Made by a program: the position numbers and the translations under genes. Source: JBKPNJ01 sp963695705 (GTDB lineage: Bacteria; Actinomycetota; Actinomycetes; Propionibacteriales; Nocardioidaceae). Taken from it: a stretch of 64,000 nt of DNA. Position 1 is the stretch's first letter. Each line of letters starts with the position of its first letter. Positions 17,834-26,133 of the stretch are shown piece by piece. Below the pieces are notes generated by a model that made no database searches, was not told where the DNA came from, and saw only the letters and a list, made by a program, of their open reading frames with translations. Location: contig CAVOHB010000009.1 in NCBI GenBank assembly GCA_963695705.1, positions 1,452,857 to 1,516,856 of the forward strand, in the 5' to 3' direction.

Positions 17834-18258
17834 CGCTTCAGTGTTCCAGCCTTCGCCTCAGGCTCCTTTTGGCCTCCGGCATCGCCATCGCCGGTGAGAG
17901 ATAAGTGGTGGCCAGGGTTGCCGTCGATGCCGGGCCGAGTGTCCGCCGCCGCTTGGGCGCAGTCCGCGATTGATGACGTTCTCGGCTGCCTGGTGTGGCG
18001 TGCTCGCCACCGGATCTCCAGCCAGCGCGCCGAATGTCACCCGCCACGACTGCCGTCCCTGCGCCGGGCCGCCGAGCCCGGTCGGCCCGGCTGCTGTGGC
18101 CTCTCGGCCCCCTCGCGGCCGTCGTCGCGGCATACTCGGGTCTGGACGCGTGGTGCCGGAAGGAGACGCTGCGACAGTCCGAGGCGGTGCCGGCTGGAGG
18201 AGGAGCATTGTCGACGGGCTTGCGCCGACTGGTAGCCGAAGCACTCGTTTTGGGGCCC
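17834..18258. other. Gap upstream of the decayed FGE-like gene
   Basis: About 425 bases. The frame that carries the first FGE motif is open from 17995 (AAVVAAYSGLDAWCRKETLR), but this part matches nothing I recognise and may be unrelated sequence joined during decay. No promoter or RNA feature was seen. Confidence 0.4.
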
Positions 18259-18978
18259 GAGGGCGAGTTCCTAATGGGCGGTGAGGACTTCTATCCGGAG
18301 GGGCGGCTGGTATACCACCGAAGCGTCCCTGGGCTCTGGGTGGAAAGTATCCGGTCACGAATGCGGAGTTCCGACGGCTCGTGAAGGACACCTGGCACGT
18401 CATCACCGCCGAGATCGCGCCTCCTTGGGAGGACTTTCTGGAGGCGTCGGACGAGCAGCTGGTACCCGGCTCCCTGGTGTTCAACCCGCCCCGTGGCCCG
18501 GTCTTCCTGGAGGACGACCGGGTTCTGGTGGTCGCGGGTTCCCGGTGCCCAGTGGCGTCACCCGGACGGGTCGGGATCCACGCTGCACGGGCGGCAGCCG
18601 CATCGGGTCGTGCACGTCAGCCACGCCGACGGCGCGACGTGCGCTTGCGGGGATGAACCGACGCCCCGCGGGCGGACCGTGGCCAACTTGTGGCACGGTC
18701 GCTTCCCCCCGAGAACCTCCGGCTCGACGGACACGAGCGCAGCTCGCCGGTCGGCTCCCTCCCACCGAACGGGTACGGTCTCTTCGACACGTGCCGCAGC
18801 GTCTGGGAGTGGACCAGCCACATGTTCACCCCCCATAGGCTCCGCCACCACTGGCGGCCCCCACCTGTGCGCACGCAACTACTGCCTGCGCTGCCGCCCT
18901 GCCGCGCGCCAAGGACAGATCCCCGACACTTCCACCAGCCACCTCGGCTTTCGCTGTCTGATGCGTACCTCAGTGTGA
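18259..18978 (+). pseudogene. Formylglycine-generating enzyme-like (sulfatase-modifying factor) gene, decayed
   Basis: Fragments in at least three frames follow the order of an FGE-sulfatase domain protein, which oxidises a sulfatase Cys to formylglycine: GEFLMGGEDFYPEGRLVYH; YPVTNAEFRR then VKDTWHVITAEIAPPWEDF and VPGSLVFNPPRGPV; VPGAQWRHPDGSGST and HRVVHVS; ENLRLDGHERSSPVGSLPPN; then HLCARNYCLRCRPAARQG and SHLGFRC. The last carries the family's paired cysteines. The segment normally reading AVAYAAWAGKRLPTEAEWE is absent, an internal deletion of roughly 90 bp. Four or more breaks plus a deletion make this a true pseudogene, not a single sequencing slip. No sulfatase gene is nearby. Confidence 0.85.
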
Positions 18979-19031
18979 CCAGGGATCCGGAGCTCATCAC
19001 GCCCTCGCCCGACGAGGACGGACCTGATGCC

Positions 19032-20066
19032 ATGCCCAACCGAGTGCCCATCGTGCAGACACCGCCTCAGTGGCGACGGGTGCTACGCCCGGTCCTGATG
19101 ATCGCGGCACTCGCCGTCGTCTTTGGGTGGCTGTTGCCTCGGTTCATCGACTACGACGAGGTCTGGCAAGCCGTCACCCGACTCGATGGGTGGGAGGTCT
19201 GCGTACTACTCGGGCTCGCGCTGGCCCGCGTCCCGACAGAGGCCTTAATGTATCGAGCCTTCCTACCCGGCCTGGGCCTGTGGCGCGGAAGCCAGGCGTT
19301 CTTGTCCTCCAACTTCGCAAGCCAGCTGCTTCCGCCGCCCAGCGCGAGCCTCGTGCAGTACCGGTACTTCCGGGCGGAGGGCTACGGGTCGGACAGGTCC
19401 CGCCTGGCGGCCGCCGGCTCCTTCCTGTTCCCCATGGTGGGCCGGTTCCTCCTGCCACCCGCCGCGCTTGTCGTGCTGCTCGTGTCCGGTGACGTTCACG
19501 GCACGATCCTCATCGCGGCCGCTTTCGCGCTGATGATCACGCTCGCCCTGGCCTTCGTGACATGGCTCTTTCTCCGCACGGAGCGGTCGGCGCACCGGGT
19601 CGGGACACGGGTCGAGAGGCCGCTGGCGCGGGTCCTCCGGGTGGTCAAGCGGGATCCGGTGGAGGACACCGCGCAGAGGGCGGCGGAGCTACGCCGTCAG
19701 ACCCTCACCATCTTGTCTGAGGGGTGGCGGCTGGGCTCGGCCGGCGTGGCGGCCAACCTGGCCATCACCTACCTGATCCTGCTCGCATGCCTGCGCTTCG
19801 TGGGTGTCTCGAGCGGCCAGTTGTCCACACCCGATGCGTTCGCGGCCTTCGCCATCGCCTTCTGGGCCGGAGCGGTGTTCCCGATCACCGGCAGCGGCCT
19901 GGGCGTGGTGGACACGGTCTTGATGGTCACGCTCGTGGAGTTCAGCGCCTCCGACGACGACACCCTGGTGGCCGCCGCACTGCTGTGGCGCGTCTTCTAC
20001 TCGTTCGTGATCCTGCCGATCGGCGCGGTCACGATGAGCCGGATGCGCACGTCGGCACCGCAGTGA
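19032..20066 (+). CDS. Lysylphosphatidylglycerol synthase TM-region / UPF0104 family membrane protein
   Basis: 344-residue polytopic protein of the YbhN/LPG-synthase transmembrane family, associated with lipid flipping. About eight hydrophobic segments; family hallmarks are LPPPSASLVQYRYFRAEG (residues about 105-122) and VFPITGSGLGVVDTVLMVTLV (about 285-305). ATG 19032 (MPNRVPIV) is preferred over upstream in-frame starts because residues before it derive from the decayed FGE gene; an in-frame GTG about 55 bases upstream is an alternative. No catalytic GNAT-like aminoacyl-transfer domain is attached, so it is a flippase-type module only. A hairpin (CGGGTCA/TGACCCG) follows at 20111. Confidence 0.85.
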   Translation: MPNRVPIVQTPPQWRRVLRPVLMIAALAVVFGWLLPRFIDYDEVWQAVTRLDGWEVCVLLGLALARVPTEALMYRAFLPGLGLWRGSQAFLSSNFASQLLPPPSASLVQYRYFRAEGYGSDRSRLAAAGSFLFPMVGRFLLPPAALVVLLVSGDVHGTILIAAAFALMITLALAFVTWLFLRTERSAHRVGTRVERPLARVLRVVKRDPVEDTAQRAAELRRQTLTILSEGWRLGSAGVAANLAITYLILLACLRFVGVSSGQLSTPDAFAAFAIAFWAGAVFPITGSGLGVVDTVLMVTLVEFSASDDDTLVAAALLWRVFYSFVILPIGAVTMSRMRTSAPQ

Positions 20067-20110
20067 GCGGTCGAGCCAGCGAATCGCCCTACGACCAGCC
20101 TTGTCCAGCT

Positions 20111-20129
20111 CGGGTCACTTGACCCGGTT
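20111..20129. terminator. Candidate bidirectional terminator
   Basis: CGGGTCA-CT-TGACCCG forms a seven-pair stem followed by GTTT. It lies in the 121-bp gap between the convergent UPF0104 and LURP-one genes. The U-tract is weak, so efficiency is uncertain. Confidence 0.45.
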
Positions 20130-20187
20130 TCGCCCGGCGGTGGGATGAGAGCTTGAGGCCTGGGTCCGTCGAGAGTTGCACCGATAG

Positions 20188-20730
20188 TCAGCGAGTCTTG
20201 TGGGTCATGTTGTCGACGACCGCTGTGATCGCGAGTATCAGCGCCGGGTCCTCGGTCTGCGCCACTTCCACGCCGTAGGTGTCGGCGACCCGGAACCACT
20301 GTTTGGACACCTCGGCGACCTGGTCGCCATCGCGTTCGATCTTGTACTCGTGGTCGACGATGTTGCCCTTGACCTCGAGATCGTCGCCGTTCTCAACGCT
20401 GACGGCGAAGCGTTCGCGCAGCGGCGTGATCAGCGCCTTCTTGACCGTCGCCACGGTGTGACCGTTGGCGTCCTCGATCTCCATCGTGTCGCGGACGTGG
20501 AGCTTCTTCTCTTGGATTTTGAACAGCTCCTGGCCCTGGGGGTCCTCGAAGATCAGCGTGTCCCGGATCCGCATCGCCTTCCCGTTGACCTTGAACGCCC
20601 GGTGACCCTGGTCGTCCTCGATCCAGAAGTCGTCCCCGATCGATACCAGCTTCTGCCGCATCCGGAAGGTCCTCGCCCCCCCGCCTCGCCGTTCCTCGCG
20701 CCGATCCTGACGTCGGTCCCGCAGTCCCAT
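20188..20730 (-). CDS. LURP-one-related (tubby-like fold) family protein
   Basis: 180-residue soluble protein of the LURP-one-related/DUF567 family, a tubby-like beta-barrel with one central helix. The repeating short strands are evident: KLVSIGDDFWIEDDQGHRAFKVNGKAMRIRDTLIFED then KIQEKKLHVRDTMEIEDANG. The N-terminal 20 residues are Arg-rich (RDRRQDRREERRGGG). Function in bacteria is not established; plant members are linked to defence and membrane lipid binding. ATG 20730 is preceded by GGGAGGCCCCC. Complete and intact within the island. Confidence 0.87.
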   Translation of the reverse strand: MGLRDRRQDRREERRGGGARTFRMRQKLVSIGDDFWIEDDQGHRAFKVNGKAMRIRDTLIFEDPQGQELFKIQEKKLHVRDTMEIEDANGHTVATVKKALITPLRERFAVSVENGDDLEVKGNIVDHEYKIERDGDQVAEVSKQWFRVADTYGVEVAQTEDPALILAITAVVDNMTHKTR

Positions 20731-21057
20731 GGGGGCCTCCCTCGTTCGTGTGACCTCTACTTAACCGCCAGCGCCGAACTCCTTCAATAGCAAGCGCTTA
20801 GCACCCACGGGCCAAGACGCCGTGACCTTGGGCGTGGTTTTGACATCCATCGCTGTCGCCGGTGCTGCCGACCCTGCCGGATCTCCGACCGGGCACCGCA
20901 TTGCTGCGACGCGCAGCCGGCCGGGCGGATCCTCCGACCAGGGCGGTTCGAACCGGCAACAAGGCTCAGGTGGGGAGGTCGGCGATGTCAAGGGCCGTCG
21001 GTGCCGGGGGTGGGGTGCTGGGACCCGATCCAGCCCAGCGCGTCGGCGTGAGCGCGC
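20731..21057. other. Gap inside the island, no supported gene
   Basis: About 330 bases between the LURP-one gene and the next weak ORF. Short ORFs on both strands lack ribosome binding sites and family-like sequence. Nothing recognised. Confidence 0.5.
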
Positions 21058-21393
21058 TTGAGGGCACCGCCTACGCGTTCGTCGGGGGCCTTCATTAGCA
21101 GGGGCGACGATGCCGCGGCCTGCGCAGATCGACGCTCGTCTCGGGCTGATCGGGACAACTCCCGGCAGGACCGGCAGTCATCGAAAGTGGACCGTGCCCG
21201 TCTAGTCGATCCCCGGGCCACCGCCCAGCAACGCCGAGACGCTGCCGTCAGCGACCGGCTTGCCGCGGCCATCGACCGGATCGAGGCAGCCAACGATCGA
21301 CACGACGAAGCCGCCGAACGCCAGGCGCAAGCGGAACAACGAGCCGGTCGGCACATCGATGGAATCCAGGCCGACGCTGCCAGGCCGCCGTGA
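21058..21393 (+). CDS. Hypothetical charged coiled-coil protein
   Basis: 111 residues, rich in Asp, Arg, Ala and Gln, with a DRxxS/DRxxA periodicity (CADRRSSRADRDNSRQDRQSSKVDRA and QRRDAAVSDRLAAAIDRIEAANDRHDEAAE) that predicts a long amphipathic helix. Similar Asp-Arg repeats form linkers in actinobacterial signalling proteins, so this may be a fragment of one. It overlaps the next ORF by four bases (GTGA), which argues for translation of both. The N-terminal start is uncertain. No function is assigned. Confidence 0.45.
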   Translation: MRAPPTRSSGAFISRGDDAAACADRRSSRADRDNSRQDRQSSKVDRARLVDPRATAQQRRDAAVSDRLAAAIDRIEAANDRHDEAAERQAQAEQRAGRHIDGIQADAARPP

Positions 21394-21713
21394 CGCTGAT
21401 CGAGTTCTTCTATGCCCGCATCGACGACGAGGCCGCCGGGAAGGTGTGGGACGAACAGGGGTTCAACCGACGCCGCACCGACCAGCCGATACCTCCGTTC
21501 GACCCCAAACGCATCCTGGCCGAATGCGAAGCCAAACGGACTGTCGTCGCCACCTACCAGGAAGCGATCAAGAACGCCCAGGACGACCGGGACGCGGCAC
21601 CCGGCATGGTGGCAGCGCTAGAGCTCGTGCTCAAGTGTTTGGCGCTCCCCTACGCCGAGCACCCCGACTACCAACCCGAATGGGCCGTCAGCCCCATCCG
21701 TAACAACCACTAA
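21390..21713 (+). CDS. DUF6221 family protein
   Basis: 107 residues. FDPKRILAECEAKRTVV and ALPYAEHPDYQPEW match the C-terminal half of the DUF6221 family, small actinobacterial proteins of unknown function common in mobile elements and phages. The N-terminal half is shorter than usual and lacks the family's GPW segment. GTG 21390 overlaps the stop of the preceding ORF. Likely element cargo. Confidence 0.62.
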   Translation: MTLIEFFYARIDDEAAGKVWDEQGFNRRRTDQPIPPFDPKRILAECEAKRTVVATYQEAIKNAQDDRDAAPGMVAALELVLKCLALPYAEHPDYQPEWAVSPIRNNH

Positions 21714-22184
21714 GACTGCATTCGACGGCCCACACAGCGAGGCCGGCGAGCCCAGATGGAAGAGGCGTCCCCGCCCCCCGCTCCGGGCGGCGAGGGCGCC
21801 TCTTCGCGCACCGATGCACGAGCCCATCAAGCGAGTCGGCCCCCGGACTATCTCCGAGGGCCGATTCGGGCTACAGCCGCGGCCAGGGAAGCGTCCCTGC
21901 ATGCCCTGTATTGCCGCACCCGTGCCCTTCCCAGGCATGGGTGAGGTGGCCGTTGAGGGCATCATCGGCATCAGCGTCGGAGAGCGTGACGGTTTCATCC
22001 CTGAGCAGAAGCGCTCGATGGTGACGACGACCTCAAGCAGCCTGGCCGGCTGGGCGGTCGCTTATCTTCGTCCGGTGCTCGCCCGACAGCCCCACGACTG
22101 ACGTATTGCACAACGGCAGTTGAAAGGTCCTCACATGCCGCTGAATGCACGCAGATCTGCCTAACTGGCCGGGACCAACTCTCG
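21714..22184. other. Gap inside the island, no supported gene
   Basis: About 470 bases between the DUF6221 gene and the 3' end of the metallo-hydrolase. ORFs at 21756-21944 and 21814-22101 show no family-like sequence. Nothing recognised. Confidence 0.5.
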
Positions 22185-23096
22185 CTAGTGATGCAGGAGG
22201 GCGTCCCACACGCGGCAGGCCAGCCCGCGTGTGGCGAGGGCTATCTGCGTGCGGACCCCCATTCCGTTGTAGAGCACGAAGTCGTCGAAGCGGTGTGCGC
22301 CTGGGCGGTCGGCGGCGGATATTGCGGCATCGCGGAGCGTCCTCAGCTGGGCAAGGGTCATCTGTAACGGCGGCTCCTCCGGCTGGTACCGGCAGCCGAA
22401 GTAGTAATCATGTCCCGGTTCGCTCGTCATCTCGACGTGGCAGCCGACCACGTGCGTGATCTTGCACGCCTTCGCGAACTCGACCAGCCGGTTCATGCTG
22501 TCGACAAAGGCGGGAAAGTCGGCGACATAGATGCGTCCGGGATAGACAGAGTCGCCGGTGAACAGCAACCCGGTCCGCTCATCGTGCAGCGCGATAGAGG
22601 CCGCGTGGTGGCCAGGGATTCCAATGACCTGGAGCGGGCGCTGACCAAGGTCATAGTCGACGACCTGATCAGGCCACCCCGTGAAGCCAAAGAATGTCTG
22701 CACGTCCTGCACCGACCTGCCCACCACAACCGTGTTCGGACGGTCCACGAACGAGGCATCCCCGGCAACATGGTCACCGTGCCCGTGGGTGTGGGCCACC
22801 ACAAGGCGGTATCCGGATCGAGGGTGGCTCCTCAGCCAGTCGGTGATGAGTTGGTCGACCGTGCCCCTGAGCAGATCGTCGTCTACCGCACCGGTGTCGA
22901 GGAGCAACGCCCGGTCCTTCCCCAACAGAAGGAACGTGAAAGGCGCCTCGAAGGTGGCGTCCTTGCTCTGCCGCATGATGACGGTGTCATCGCGGTACCG
23001 ATGAACCTGCCATGGCGGATCCGTACGGCGTCGACGCGACGGCGATCCATGGATCCAGCGGACATCCCAGTTGCCAGACATCGACTCGCTGCTCAC
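22185..23096 (-). CDS. Metallo-beta-lactamase fold hydrolase
   Basis: 303-residue MBL-fold hydrolase. The metal motif HTHGHGDH is at about residues 101-108, with further ligands His in IPGHHAASI and Asp in LLFTGDSVYPGRIY; a final His lies in VVGCHVEM. Two zinc ions are expected. A C-terminal region (QMTLAQLRTLRDAAISA) follows the fold. Substrate is unknown; lactonase, glyoxalase II-like and ribonuclease-type uses are all possible. GTG 23096 is chosen because GAGAGGG lies eight bases upstream; ATG 23081 is the alternative. It is the last intact gene before the right end of the island. Confidence 0.9.
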   Translation of the reverse strand: MSSESMSGNWDVRWIHGSPSRRRRTDPPWQVHRYRDDTVIMRQSKDATFEAPFTFLLLGKDRALLLDTGAVDDDLLRGTVDQLITDWLRSHPRSGYRLVVAHTHGHGDHVAGDASFVDRPNTVVVGRSVQDVQTFFGFTGWPDQVVDYDLGQRPLQVIGIPGHHAASIALHDERTGLLFTGDSVYPGRIYVADFPAFVDSMNRLVEFAKACKITHVVGCHVEMTSEPGHDYYFGCRYQPEEPPLQMTLAQLRTLRDAAISAADRPGAHRFDDFVLYNGMGVRTQIALATRGLACRVWDALLHH

Positions 23097-23199
23097 GGCA
23101 GTGACCCTCTCACGACTCGACCAGCGAAGCCGACACCGAACCCACCGGGGTCTTTCAACCGGCGCGGCAGCGGCAGCATCACTTCCCGCTTGCAGGAAT

Positions 23200-23690
23200 G
23201 GCGCGAAAGCGCTCGCTCATGCCGGGGAGAGTGCGTGGTCGTTCCGCTGCGGCCTTTCGTCGCCACGCACGCGGGCCGCTGCGGGTGCCAGATCCCAGCG
23301 GTCGCGCATGGTCTTGCCGATCACGTAACGGGGCCGGTGGTGTCAGCCGGCCTCGACGAGGAGGCGTCGGACGTGGCGAATGCCGGTCTTGGTGATCGGG
23401 CCCAGGGTGCGCGACCTGCCGGAGGAGTACTCGGCCGGGGTGAGCCCTCCAACGACTTGCGGGCCGGGAACCGGGGGCGTGTATCCCGCCCTCACCACCG
23501 TGGTACTCCCGCGCTGAGACCTCGCGGTGCGAGCAGGCGGCGAGGAACTCCTCATGGTCCAGGACTCCTCCCTGGCGTGTTCGGCCAGCCGCTGGACCGA
23601 CTCCCGAAACGTCGGTGCCTTCAACGCCCGGGCCAGGAACTCCAATTCGCTGGTGACATCGCGGCCGGTCCGCGCCGCAACCTATACGCG
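23200..23690 (-). pseudogene. IS110 family transposase remnant
   Basis: C-terminal part of an IS110-type (DEDD) transposase: ELEFLARALKAPTFRESVQRLAEHA, a frame change, then GGLTPAEYSSGRSRTLGPITKTGIRHVRRLLVEAG. A TGA (23340-23342) replaces the Trp that normally follows VEA; HHRPRYVIGKTMRDRWDLAPAAARVRGDERPQR continues in frame beyond it before decaying. No N-terminal catalytic half and no IS ends were found. It lies 280 bp inside attR. Confidence 0.75.
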
Positions 23691-23969
23691 ACGGGCCACG
23701 TAAGCCGTCGCCGGCATCGGCAGCAGACAGGGGTGCATAATCCACCGCCAGCGGCGTGCCGCAGTAATGTCCACCACACCGTCGAACTTTGTCAGTCTGT
23801 ACTCCACGGCTCCCTCGCTATCGGCGTCATCGGTGATGCAGCCCTGGGCACGACAGGGGCACAGGAGGATGACAAGTGTTGATAGCCGGTGACAACTACT
23901 GAGAGCGATATAAGCAGGTCAACTGACCGGCCCGTGTATCGTTCCAGGTCAGCGACATGCGTGGATAGA

Positions 23970-24008
23970 ACTTCTAATCCGTCGGTCGCAGGTTCGAATC
24001 CTGCCGGG
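23970..24008 (+). repeat. attR: 39-bp copy of the tRNA-Arg 3' half
   Basis: Perfect copy of 14017-14055. The sequence upstream (CGTGGATAGA) does not restore a tRNA 5' half, so this is the duplicated attachment core, not a gene. It is immediately followed by a short tandem array built from its own tail. Confidence 0.92.
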
Positions 24009-24110
24009 GCACCGCCGGGGCACACTGCCAGGCGCACACTGCCAGGCGCACACTGCCAGGCGCACACTGCCGGTGCGCACACTGCCGGTGCGCACACTGC
24101 CGGGCGCACA
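24003..24110 (+). repeat. Tandem array of the tRNA 3' tail (13-15 bp units)
   Basis: Eight units start at 24003, 24014, 24027, 24041, 24055, 24069, 24084 and 24099. They read GCCGGGGCACC, GCCAGGCGCACACT (three identical) and GCCGGTGCGCACACT (two identical), ending in GCCGGGCGCACA, the exact tail of the tRNA. The array looks like slippage or repeated recombination between short att-end copies. Confidence 0.88.
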
Positions 24111-24124
24111 GATCAAACGCCAGG

Positions 24125-24177
24125 TCAGGGCGTTTCACGCTGAGTGATCGCAGTCACCGACGCTTCGGGGCGCACGG
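24125..24177 (-). pseudogene. 3' stump of a second integrase gene
   Basis: Read on the minus strand this gives PEASVTAITQRETP and a stop, against PEASVTLITQRETPA in the island's integrase; the spacing to the GCGCACAGAT tail is also kept. Sequence similarity stops at about 24177. It is a distinct homologue, not an exact duplicate, so a second related element once sat here and was deleted. Confidence 0.82.
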
Positions 24178-24254
24178 CCACCGCAGCCTGTGCAGCCGCG
24201 AACACCAATCACTAGTCTCGGGTGCGACCAGTCGTCGCAGGGTCAGGAGTCGCG

Positions 24255-25634
24255 ATGTCGCAGGTGCAGCAGCATAAGTTTCAGCTCGATGAGAGTGAGA
24301 TGCCTACCCGCTGGTACAACGTGCTGCACGACCTTCCGACTCCACCTCCGCCGGTGCTGCATCCGGGGACCGGGCAGCCGGTGGGGCCGGATGATCTGGC
24401 GCCCCTGTTCCCGATGGATTTGATCCTTCAGGAGGTCTCCACCGATCAGTACGTGGACATTCCTGGGGAGGTGCTCGACGTCTACCGGCTGTGGCGTCCG
24501 AGCCCGCTGTATCGGGCGCACCGGCTGGAGAGGGCGCTGGATACGCCGGCGCGGATCTACTACAAGTATGAAGGGGTCTCCCCGGCCGGCTCGCACAAGC
24601 CGAACACCGCAGTTCCTCAGGCGTTCTACAACGCCAAGGCCGGGATCAAGAGGCTCACCACGGAGACTGGAGCCGGCCAGTGGGGCACGGCTTTGGCGTT
24701 CGCGTGCGCGCAGTTCGGGCTGGCCTGTGAGGTTTGGCAGGTGCGGGCGTCGTATGACCAGAAGCCCTACCGGCGGATGATGATCGAGACGTTTGGCGGC
24801 ACCGTGCACCCAAGCCCCTCGGAGTTGACCGAGGCCGGCCGCAACATCCTTGCCGAGCACCCCGAGTCGACCGGGTCGCTGGGGATTGCCATCAGTGAGG
24901 CTGTCGAGGTCGCGGCCCAGGACCCGACCACCAACTACGCGCTCGGCAGCGTGCTCAACCACGTGCTGATGCATCAGACGATCATCGGCGAGGAGGCGCT
25001 GCTCCAGCTCGCCCAGGCGGGGGAGACCCCCAACCTTCTCATCGGTTGCACCGGTGGTGGGTCGAACTTCGGCGGGTTGATGTTCCCCTTCCTGAGGGAG
25101 AAGTGGATGGGCCGGATGAATCCGACCGTGCTGGCGGTGGAGCCGGCTGCGTGCCCCTCACTGACCCAAGGCACCTACGCCTACGACTTCGGTGACACCG
25201 CCGGGATGACGCCGTTGATGAAGATGCACACGCTGGGCCACGACTTCGTGCCTGATCCGATCCATGCCGGTGGCCTGCGTTACCACGGGATGAGCCCGCT
25301 GATCAGCCACCTCTACGAGACGGGTGCAATGGAGGTGGTCGCCAAGCCGCAGACCGAATGTTTCGCTGCCGGGGTGATGTTCGCCCGCACGGAGGGCATC
25401 GTGCCCGCCCCCGAGCCCACGCACGCGCTCGCGGCAACCGTCGAGGAAGCGGTGCGGTGCAAAGAGACTGGCGAGGAGAAGGTGATTCTGACCGCCCTGT
25501 GCGGGCACGGCCATCTCGACCTCGGCGCCTACGACGCCTACCTGTCCGGCAACGTCGTCGACCACCAGTGGCAGGACGCCGACATCCAGGCCGCCCTGGC
25601 CGCCGCGCTCTCCAGGCTGCCGACGCTGGCCTGA
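24255..25634 (+). CDS. trpB2: TrpB2-type tryptophan synthase beta-like PLP enzyme
   Basis: 459-residue fold-type II PLP enzyme of the TrpB2 subfamily, which condenses indole with a serine-type substrate without the usual TrpA interface. The Schiff-base Lys is in GSHKPNTA (about residue 113), the catalytic Glu region in TTETGAGQWG, the phosphate-binding loop in IGCTGGGSNFGG (about 270). Length exceeds TrpB1 (about 400) and the N-terminal extension MPTRWYNVLHDLPTPPPP is the TrpB2 hallmark. ATG 24255 follows AGGAG. No trpA, trpC or other tryptophan gene is near, consistent with indole salvage (inference). It is the first intact gene beyond the island. Confidence 0.94.
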   Translation: MSQVQQHKFQLDESEMPTRWYNVLHDLPTPPPPVLHPGTGQPVGPDDLAPLFPMDLILQEVSTDQYVDIPGEVLDVYRLWRPSPLYRAHRLERALDTPARIYYKYEGVSPAGSHKPNTAVPQAFYNAKAGIKRLTTETGAGQWGTALAFACAQFGLACEVWQVRASYDQKPYRRMMIETFGGTVHPSPSELTEAGRNILAEHPESTGSLGIAISEAVEVAAQDPTTNYALGSVLNHVLMHQTIIGEEALLQLAQAGETPNLLIGCTGGGSNFGGLMFPFLREKWMGRMNPTVLAVEPAACPSLTQGTYAYDFGDTAGMTPLMKMHTLGHDFVPDPIHAGGLRYHGMSPLISHLYETGAMEVVAKPQTECFAAGVMFARTEGIVPAPEPTHALAATVEEAVRCKETGEEKVILTALCGHGHLDLGAYDAYLSGNVVDHQWQDADIQAALAAALSRLPTLA

Positions 25635-25692
25635 TCACGCACCCGTCGACGCCCCACGCCGGCGCTCCGATCGACCCTCGCAAGGATTCGAC

Positions 25693-26062
25693 TCAACCGA
25701 GCAGCTGGTTGAGGGTCTGGCTGATCAGGAGGTCGCCGCGTTCTCGGATGCGGTCCTCGTCGGCCGGGTTGGCACTGATGACGAGGACCCAGACGGCGAC
25801 CCGTCGGTCGTCTCGCCTCCGTGGGTCGCTGGCTACGGTCCGGATCTTGTAGCCCAGTCGCTTCCCGACCTGGCGGCCGGATCGGCGGATCTGGGCGACA
25901 AGCTCGTGGTTCCAGGCTTCGACCAGGTCTGTGTAGCGGGGCTCATTGCCCTTGGGGTAGCGCTTCGCGACATACCGCTCGCCGGTGGGGGAGTGCTTTC
26001 TTGGAGACCTCGATGATGGTGGCTTCCACGATCACCGACTTTCGGAGAACGTCGAGAGTCAT
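25693..26062 (-). CDS. Conserved-looking small protein, frame-broken
   Basis: About 122 residues when one extra base near 25996 is removed. The N-terminal frame gives MTLDVLRKSVIVEATIIEVSKK (ATG 26062); one frame over, HSPTGERYVAKRYPKGNEP, YTDLVEAWNHELVAQIRRSGRQVGKRLG and VWVLVISANPADEDRIRERGDLLISQTLNQLLG continue to the stop at 25693. Codon-like composition and the clean join favour a real gene with a single-base insertion. Family not recognised; no membrane segment or signal peptide. Confidence 0.6.
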
Positions 26063-26133
26063 GTTTCGACGCGACACGCCGGCCGAGTCTCGCCGGAACG
26101 TGCCCTTCATGGCGATGGAGCCGACCGACTGTC

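Noticed and set aside
22410..23882. 490-codon plus-strand ORF
   Set aside because: Antisense to the metallo-hydrolase and IS110 remnant, no family-like sequence.
23960..24010. Second tRNA-Arg gene
   Set aside because: Only the 3' half is present; there is no D arm or 5' acceptor strand, so it is the attR copy.
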